DNA from: Bacteroidota bacterium
GTDB lineage: Bacteria > Bacteroidota > Bacteroidia > Chitinophagales > Chitinophagaceae
Assembly: GCA_028877045.1 (NCBI GenBank)
Contig: JAGWPQ010000263.1
Span: forward strand, 1 to 11,663
Reading direction: 5' to 3'
Length of the DNA stretch: 11,663 bases
The position numbers were made by a program, and so were the translations under genes. This document shows positions 7,449 to 11,663 of this stretch, in pieces. Under the pieces are notes generated by a model that was given only the letters and a program-made list of their open reading frames with translations, was not told where the DNA came from and did no database searches. Within the stretch, counting starts at the first letter, position 1, and each line of letters begins with the position of its first letter.

Positions 7449-7532
7449 AACAAAAGGTTTTTTGGTTAATTTTTTTATTGCAAGAACTGCATTTACATAC
7501 TAACAATATGATTGCTGCCCGATAATCTCCTC

Positions 7533-7554
7533 AACAAAAACCAACATTTTTGTT
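7533..7554 (-). terminator. Weak hairpin after the 11-residue-repeat protein gene
   Basis: AACAAAAA and TTTTTGTT form an 8-bp stem around a 6-base loop directly after the stop codon of the - strand gene ending at 7557. On the - strand the second arm is T-rich, so it may act as a weak terminator. The stem has only one G-C pair, so confidence is low. Confidence 0.35.
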
Positions 7555-7556
7555 TA

Positions 7557-8168
7557 TTAATTTTGCGCTTTAATATTTCCTGAAGCCGCTGCGTTAGCAT
7601 TTACAGATGGTTTATTCATTTTTTCGTTACTTTCTACTTTTGCTTTTACTCTTTCCTTTGTTGCGATACCCGCTGCTTTTGCTTTGTCGGCAATTGCATC
7701 ACCTTTAGCCTTTGTCTTATCGGCAGTTGCATCTGCATCTTCTTTAATTTCTTTTGCAGGAACTGTTGCTTTTATATCAGTAGAATTAGAAACATCTGCG
7801 CTGCTGCTTGTCTGATCAGAGCTGTTGTCTGCACTTACTTTGTCTTTGTTGTTTACTGATGCATTGCTTTGTGCGCTGATGCTGGTGTTATCTCCAACCG
7901 AACTTGTTGCATTCATTGCTGCAGAGGTCGTTTGTTTTAAAACATGGGCAGTTGCCGTTGTTGTTTTGCTTATTGCATTAGTAGTAGCTGCGGTAGTTTT
8001 ACTTACTGCCGAAGTAACAGTGGTTACTGCTCTTGTTGCATTTATAGCTGCTGATGCAGAACCGCTTGCAGAGGCTCTAACAGCTGAACCCAAACCCAAT
8101 TGTGCATTAGCTGCATTAAACATAAATAACGCAACCGCTGCTGCTGAAATTTTAGTGATCGTTTTCAT
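7557..8168 (-). CDS. Exported Ala/Thr/Ser/Lys-rich protein with 11-residue repeats
   Basis: I place the start at 8168 because the signal peptide begins there (MKTITKISAAAVALFMFNAANA, cleaved before Gln23); an in-frame ATG at 8207 would add 13 residues ahead of it. The 203-residue product is low in complexity and has no Cys. Residues 42-85 consist of four consecutive 11-residue units, the clearest being SAVSKTTAATT, NAISKTTTATA and HVLKQTTSAAM. Residues 94-137 are Ser/Asn/Asp-rich and look disordered. Residues 148-180 form three charged 11-residue units, TADKTKAKGDA, IADKAKAAGIA and TKERVKAKVES, which resemble group 3 LEA motifs. The two blocks would form amphipathic helices, so a periplasmic or surface protective role is conceivable, but this is inference. 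No Pfam-type domain is evident. The gene follows the terminator of the helicase gene, so it needs its own promoter; AATTTTTG near 8231-8238 (- strand) is a weak -7 candidate. Confidence 0.75.
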   Translation of the reverse strand: MKTITKISAAAVALFMFNAANAQLGLGSAVRASASGSASAAINATRAVTTVTSAVSKTTAATTNAISKTTTATAHVLKQTTSAAMNATSSVGDNTSISAQSNASVNNKDKVSADNSSDQTSSSADVSNSTDIKATVPAKEIKEDADATADKTKAKGDAIADKAKAAGIATKERVKAKVESNEKMNKPSVNANAAASGNIKAQN

Positions 8169-8303
8169 GATGATAAATTTAAGTTTGAAAAAATAATGTT
8201 TGAACATCTATCCATTTTCAACTACCGTGCCAAAAATTATTTTCATTTCTATGCATCGAATGAAACGCAGTCCTGTAAAGGTTTTGAGATGGTCTTGGAA
8301 ATT

Positions 8304-8325
8304 AAAAACCCGCCTCATGCGGGTT
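8304..8325 (-). terminator. Rho-independent terminator of the UvrD/PcrA helicase gene
   Basis: The 7-bp GC-rich stem AACCCGC (8307-8313) and GCGGGTT (8319-8325) encloses a 5-base loop. Read on the - strand the hairpin is followed by a run of T (complement of the A-run at 8304-8308), which fits termination about 45 bases after the helicase stop codon. On the + strand a shorter T-run follows too, but no + strand gene ends here. Confidence 0.75.
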
Positions 8326-8367
8326 CATTTTTGTGTTAATGTTTTTATAATGCGGTTTGTAAAAAAA

Positions 8368-10737
8368 TTATTCAACGATCCTCAGCTTTGCATAATTCAA
8401 CATAATTTTTTTCTCTCCATTGTGTTCAAATAAAATTGTTGCGATTGGATTATGTGCGCTGCCCTCTAATTTTTTTACCACACCAAAGCCAAATTTCTGA
8501 TGTTCTACTTTATTACCTTCTTCTAAAAACGATGTATCGCTTGCAACAAAATCTTTCGACGGAACATGCGCCACCACTTTGTTTACAGGTGGTGTTACCG
8601 GTAAGTATTCAGGTTTTTTATTTTCTTTCTTTGGTGGCGGACCATATCTTCTTTCTGCATTAGCAGCATCACCAAAACCTCTTTGCATTTTTAAAGATGC
8701 ATTGCCATTGCTCCATTCGTTTGTTGAATTATTTCTTGCACCACCACCCGCATAACTTTTATCAATGTGCTCTTCGGGTACTTCATCCAAAAAACGGCTT
8801 GGCTCGTTTTGCACCAACTGACCAAAACGATAACGTGCATTGGCATATGTTAACCACAATCTTTGTTTGGCTCTTGTAACAGCAACATAAAACAATCTTC
8901 TTTCTTCTTCCAGTTCTTCACGGGTATTAATGCTCATGGCATTGGGAAACAATGTCTCTTCAATACCACCAACAAAAACGCATGCAAACTCTAATCCTTT
9001 GGCAGCATGTATCGTCATCAATTTTACAGCATCACTGTCTTCTTTATCATTATCCGCATCAGTCAGCAAAGTAATTTGTTGCAAATAACTTCCCAAACTT
9101 TTGCTGCCTACTTCTCCATCTTCGTTATCCGGGCTCTCGGTCCATTCTTTAATTGAGTTCAATAACTCCTGAATATTTTCGTAACGTGCCAACCCTTCGG
9201 TTGTTTTATCGTTGAATAATTCTTTAACCAAATTAGTATGCTTGCCCACTTGCGTTGCAACATCATACGCATTCTTATCGGCAAGCATCGTTTGAAAATA
9301 TTTTATCATCGTCACAAAATTTTGTAACGCTTCCAATGTGCCCGCTTTAAAACCAAACTCCGCAGCTCTCGTCAACACATCCCATAAAGTAATTTGTTTT
9401 TCGTTGGCAATGATCACACACTTTTCGATCGTTGTTTTACCAATACCGCGAACAGGATAATTAATAATTCTTTTCAACGCTTCTTCATCTCTCGTATTTA
9501 CGATCACTCGCAGATACGCAACCAGGTCTTTAATTTCTTTTCGCTGATAAAAACTTAAGCCGCCATAAATTTTATACACGATGCCCATTCGGCGCAAACT
9601 CTCTTCAAATGCACGGCTCTGTGCATTGGTGCGGTATAAGATTGCAAAATCCTTATTGTAATAATGATTCCGGAGTTTTTGTTCCTGAATTGTATCAGCA
9701 ACAAATTTTCCTTCTTCATTATCCGTCATGGTACGCACCAATTTTATTTTTTCACCGGTCTCATTTTCTGTCCATAGATTTTTGGGGATCTGTCCTTTGT
9801 TATTTTTAATCACTTCATTGGCCACACCCAAAATACTTTGACTGCTTCTGTAATTCTGTTCCAGTTTGATCACTTTCACATCATCATAATCTTTCTGAAA
9901 CTGTAAAATATTTTCAATGGTTGCGCCGCGAAAACTATAAATACTTTGTGCATCATCGCCGACCACGCAAATATTTTCATGCACCGCTGCCAATAATTTT
10001 GTGATCTGATATTGCACCGTGTTGGTATCCTGATACTCATCGATCAAAATGTACTTGAACTTATGCTGATATTTTACCAACGCTTCATTGTGCATCTTCA
10101 ACAATTCATACATCTTCAACAACAGATCATCAAAATCCATCGCGCCATTCTTAAAACATCTTGCTGCATACGCTGCATAAATTTGAGCGATGGCGGGACG
10201 GTTCGCTCTTGTATCTTCCTGCTGAATATAATAATCTACCGCATATTCAGCCGGGCCAACCAATGCATTTTTTGCCGATGATATTCTGTTATGAACCACG
10301 TTTGGTTTATAATGTTTATCATCCAGATTCAATTCGTTGATCACTGTTTTTATAACAGAGCGGCTATCATCCGTATCATAGATCGTGAAGTTGCTCGGAT
10401 AACCAATGCGATGCGCTTCGCCACGCAATATTCTTGCAAACACGCTGTGAAAAGTTCCGATGTATAAATTTCTTGCTTCGTTGTTGCCGAGAATTTTTTC
10501 GATACGTTCTTTCATCTCGGCAGCAGCTTTGTTGGTAAACGTAAGCGCAAGGATATTAAATGCATCCACACCTTTATTCATCAAATGTGCAATGCGTGTT
10601 GTCAGCACTTTTGTTTTACCACTGCCGGCACCCGCCACAATCATCAACGGTCCGTTCATGTGCAATACCGCTTCTTTCTGCGGCTCGTTCAATCCACTTA
10701 AATAATCCTGCATGGGTGCAAGATAATTTGTTACCAT
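8368..10737 (-). CDS. pcrA: UvrD/PcrA-type ATP-dependent 3'-5' DNA helicase
   Basis: This 789-residue superfamily 1A helicase unwinds DNA in nucleotide-excision repair, replication restart and clearing of bound proteins or stalled RNA polymerase. All helicase motifs are in order: Q-motif Gln20 in LNEPQKEAV, Walker A AGAGSGKT (35-42), motif Ia TFTNKAAAEM, Walker B DEYQ (233-236), motif III GDDAQSIYSFRG, motif IV QNYRSS, motif V MTIHAAKGLEF (574-584) and motif VI FYVAVTRAKQRL. Residues from 744 form the C-terminal Tudor-like domain (HQKFGFGVV ... LRIVE) that in PcrA binds RNA polymerase; a Pro/Lys/Asn-rich linker precedes it. The length is slightly above the usual 720-750. The ATG at 10737 is used here. 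Met9 (10713, MQDYLSGLN) fits the beginning of many homologues equally well or better. The gene is divergent from phnA and has its own terminator. pcrA and uvrD are alternative names for this type. Confidence 0.96.
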   Translation of the reverse strand: MVTNYLAPMQDYLSGLNEPQKEAVLHMNGPLMIVAGAGSGKTKVLTTRIAHLMNKGVDAFNILALTFTNKAAAEMKERIEKILGNNEARNLYIGTFHSVFARILRGEAHRIGYPSNFTIYDTDDSRSVIKTVINELNLDDKHYKPNVVHNRISSAKNALVGPAEYAVDYYIQQEDTRANRPAIAQIYAAYAARCFKNGAMDFDDLLLKMYELLKMHNEALVKYQHKFKYILIDEYQDTNTVQYQITKLLAAVHENICVVGDDAQSIYSFRGATIENILQFQKDYDDVKVIKLEQNYRSSQSILGVANEVIKNNKGQIPKNLWTENETGEKIKLVRTMTDNEEGKFVADTIQEQKLRNHYYNKDFAILYRTNAQSRAFEESLRRMGIVYKIYGGLSFYQRKEIKDLVAYLRVIVNTRDEEALKRIINYPVRGIGKTTIEKCVIIANEKQITLWDVLTRAAEFGFKAGTLEALQNFVTMIKYFQTMLADKNAYDVATQVGKHTNLVKELFNDKTTEGLARYENIQELLNSIKEWTESPDNEDGEVGSKSLGSYLQQITLLTDADNDKEDSDAVKLMTIHAAKGLEFACVFVGGIEETLFPNAMSINTREELEEERRLFYVAVTRAKQRLWLTYANARYRFGQLVQNEPSRFLDEVPEEHIDKSYAGGGARNNSTNEWSNGNASLKMQRGFGDAANAERRYGPPPKKENKKPEYLPVTPPVNKVVAHVPSKDFVASDTSFLEEGNKVEHQKFGFGVVKKLEGSAHNPIATILFEHNGEKKIMLNYAKLRIVE

Positions 10738-10921
10738 GTTATTTAGAACGAATGTGAAGAATCTAATTTATGCACAGTAATTTTTTTGTAGCTGGCTAAG
10801 GTTTTTTATGGCATCGCCTGTTGGCCCTGATTCTTTCAGTGAAAAAATCGTACACTTGTACAGTTGGGTTTTTGTGGCAACAAAATAAATTCACTTACAT
10901 TCGCCGCCTCAAAAATCAACC
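10738..10921. other. Divergent intergenic region between helicase and PhnA genes
   Basis: This non-coding spacer must contain the control elements of both divergent genes. A promoter candidate for the PhnA gene lies at 10871-10903. A near-palindrome GTACACTTGTAC with 5-base arms sits at 10850-10861, just upstream of that promoter, and could be a regulator site. For the helicase I see only weak -7 matches on the - strand, such as TAAATTAG near 10764-10771. Confidence 0.5.
10871..10903 (+). promoter_or_regulatory. Candidate promoter of the PhnA-domain gene
   Basis: TTTG at 10871-10874 and TACATTCG at 10896-10903 are separated by 21 bases. They match the Bacteroidota -33 TTTG and the -7 TAnnTTTG boxes with a single mismatch (C in place of T). 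Transcription would start near 10910, leaving a leader of about 12 bases before the ATG. Confidence 0.5.
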
Positions 10922-11500
10922 ATGAGCGTAGAAAAATTATTAGCCGAAAGAAGCGGCAACAAATGTGAGTTATGTTCTTCAACAGAAAATTTAAGTGTTT
11001 ATGAGGTTCCGCCGCATTCGTTCAGAAATGTTGCTGACAGCATTTTCATCTGTGAAAAATGCAAACAACAGTTAGATAAAAAAGAAGAGCTCGACAGCAA
11101 ACACTGGCAATGTTTGAACGAAAGCATGTGGAGCGAAGTGCCTGCCGTGCAGGTTGTTTCATGGCGCATGCTCAACAGGTTCAGAAACGAAACATGGGCT
11201 TCAGAAAAAATAGACATGATGTATCTGGATGAAGAAAATCTTACCTGGGCAAAAGAAACCGGCGATCATGAAAACAGCGCTGCCGTTGATCTGCATAAAG
11301 ATGCTTATGGTGCATTATTGGAAAATGGCGATACAGTTGTTCTTACAAAATCATTGGACGTAAAAGGTTCTACCATCAACGCAAAATTGGGGACCGTTGT
11401 ACGAAATATCAGATTGGTTACCGATAACACAGAACAGATCGAAGGAAAGATTGAAGGGCAAACCATTGTTATCTTAACAAAATATCTCAGAAAAAAATAA
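10922..11500 (+). CDS. PhnA domain protein with N-terminal zinc-binding finger
   Basis: This 192-residue cytoplasmic protein carries the PhnA domain at about residues 130-192, with the hallmark segments LLENGDTVVLTKSLDVKG, LGTVVRNIRLV and ILTKYLRKK. The name comes from the E. coli phn locus, but this domain has no demonstrated phosphonate activity and should not be taken as phosphonoacetate hydrolase. E. coli PhnA is about 110 residues; the longer form seen here is usual in Bacteroidota. The N-terminal part has a four-cysteine zinc site, Cys15/Cys18 in KCELC and Cys44/Cys47 in CEKC, in a context (ERSGNKCELC...ENLSVYEVPP...ICEKCKQQL) that resembles an HNH-type treble-clef finger. The HNH catalytic positions hold Tyr27, Glu28 and Lys48 instead of His, so nuclease activity is not expected. 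It is transcribed divergently from the helicase gene. Its function is unknown. Confidence 0.9.
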   Translation: MSVEKLLAERSGNKCELCSSTENLSVYEVPPHSFRNVADSIFICEKCKQQLDKKEELDSKHWQCLNESMWSEVPAVQVVSWRMLNRFRNETWASEKIDMMYLDEENLTWAKETGDHENSAAVDLHKDAYGALLENGDTVVLTKSLDVKGSTINAKLGTVVRNIRLVTDNTEQIEGKIEGQTIVILTKYLRKK

Positions 11501-11519
11501 AATTTTGTTGGCTTCTTTT

Positions 11520-11569
11520 TTGCCACGAATGCACGAATATAGATTAGTAAATTTGTGCATTCGTGGCAA
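11520..11569. repeat. Long inverted repeat with CACGAAT direct repeats, probable terminator
   Basis: Arms TTGCCACGAATGCAC (11520-11534) and GTGCATTCGTGGCAA (11555-11569) match perfectly over 15 bp, and pairing continues for four more positions including one G-U, leaving a 12-base loop. Each arm contains two copies of a CACGAAT-like unit spaced 8 bases apart. On the + strand a TTGTTTTT tract follows the stem, so it can terminate phnA, which stops 19 bases upstream. It lies between convergent genes. I recall similar CACGAAT palindromes dispersed in Bacteroidota genomes, which would make it a REP-like repeat, but that is unverified here. Confidence 0.7.
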
Positions 11570-11575
11570 TTGTTT

Positions 11576-11663
11576 TTATTCTCTCACAATATTAATGATC
11601 GCAACAGGCGGATCGAAATATTGATCATAATCGTTTTGCGTGTAAATTTTTCTGACAACGTCC
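11576..11663 (-). CDS. C-terminal end of an unidentified protein, cut by the window edge
   Basis: On the - strand an open frame enters from the window edge and ends at a TAA at 11576-11578 after 28 codons. Its last residues read FDPPVAIINIVRE, preceded by a polar stretch with Tyr, Asn and Asp. It looks like genuine protein sequence: mixed composition, a hydrophobic beta-strand-like VAIINIV, and a stop placed just beyond the inverted repeat in a convergent arrangement with phnA. The fragment is too short to name the family. Confidence 0.55.
   Translation of the reverse strand, partial: DVVRKIYTQNDYDQYFDPPVAIINIVRE

Noticed and set aside
7825..8196. A 123-residue + strand frame rich in Ala, Val and Leu that looks like a multi-span membrane protein.
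   Set aside because: It is the complement of the Ala/Thr/Ser-rich repeat gene, whose codons read as Val, Ala and Leu on the other strand. The - strand frame has a proper signal peptide and register-keeping repeats.
7557..8207. Start of the repeat protein at 8207 with 13 further residues (MFKHYFFKLKFII).
   Set aside because: The added residues precede a complete signal peptide that begins at the ATG at 8168, which is the normal arrangement for an exported protein.
8200..8433. A 77-residue + strand frame in the spacer before the helicase gene.
   Set aside because: It runs through the terminator hairpin and into the 3' end of the helicase gene, and its basic composition with no recognisable domain does not look like a real protein.

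Overview
The window is an ordinary-looking chromosomal stretch of a Bacteroidota bacterium, most likely of the Chitinophagaceae or a close relative. I infer this from several signs: AT-rich DNA; A-rich leaders with no Shine-Dalgarno sequences; promoter-like boxes of the Bacteroidota type (TAnnTTTG); a long PurF-like protein of the form typical of this phylum; Bacteroidota-type HflX and PhnA sequences; and exported beta-barrel-like proteins with short AxA|Q signal peptides. No rRNA, tRNA, CRISPR array, insertion sequence or prophage gene is visible.

Left part, + strand. A pirin (5' end outside the window), a cytoplasmic YceI-like protein and an NADPH-dependent FMN reductase form a tight redox/stress-type operon (1-1874). 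It is closed by a strong hairpin terminator at 1879-1920. Only 10 bases further on begins a long PurF-like amidophosphoribosyltransferase (1931-3778), followed after 32 bases by a SixA-like histidine phosphatase (3811-4305). A 225-base AT-rich spacer holds a good promoter candidate for an exported beta-barrel-type protein with a Lys/Pro-rich linker (4531-5334), which ends in its own terminator. The ribosome-rescue GTPase HflX follows (5420-6607) and starts at TTG.

Middle and right, mostly - strand. An uncharacterised exported protein, probably a beta-barrel (6627-7448), converges on hflX. Next is a low-complexity exported Ala/Thr/Ser/Lys-rich protein (7557-8168) with two blocks of 11-residue repeats; I consider it the most unusual gene here. 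A hairpin terminator separates it from a UvrD/PcrA helicase (8368-10737). A 184-base divergent spacer leads to a + strand PhnA-domain protein (10922-11500) whose N-terminal zinc site looks like an HNH finger that has lost its catalytic histidines. A long inverted repeat (11520-11569) lies between phnA and the last 28 codons of a further - strand gene that runs off the window.

I did not find a convincing new multi-gene system. The points most worth checking are the 11-residue repeat protein, the terminator or attenuator directly in front of the purF-like gene, the degenerate HNH-like finger of PhnA, and the inverted repeat with its CACGAAT direct repeats.
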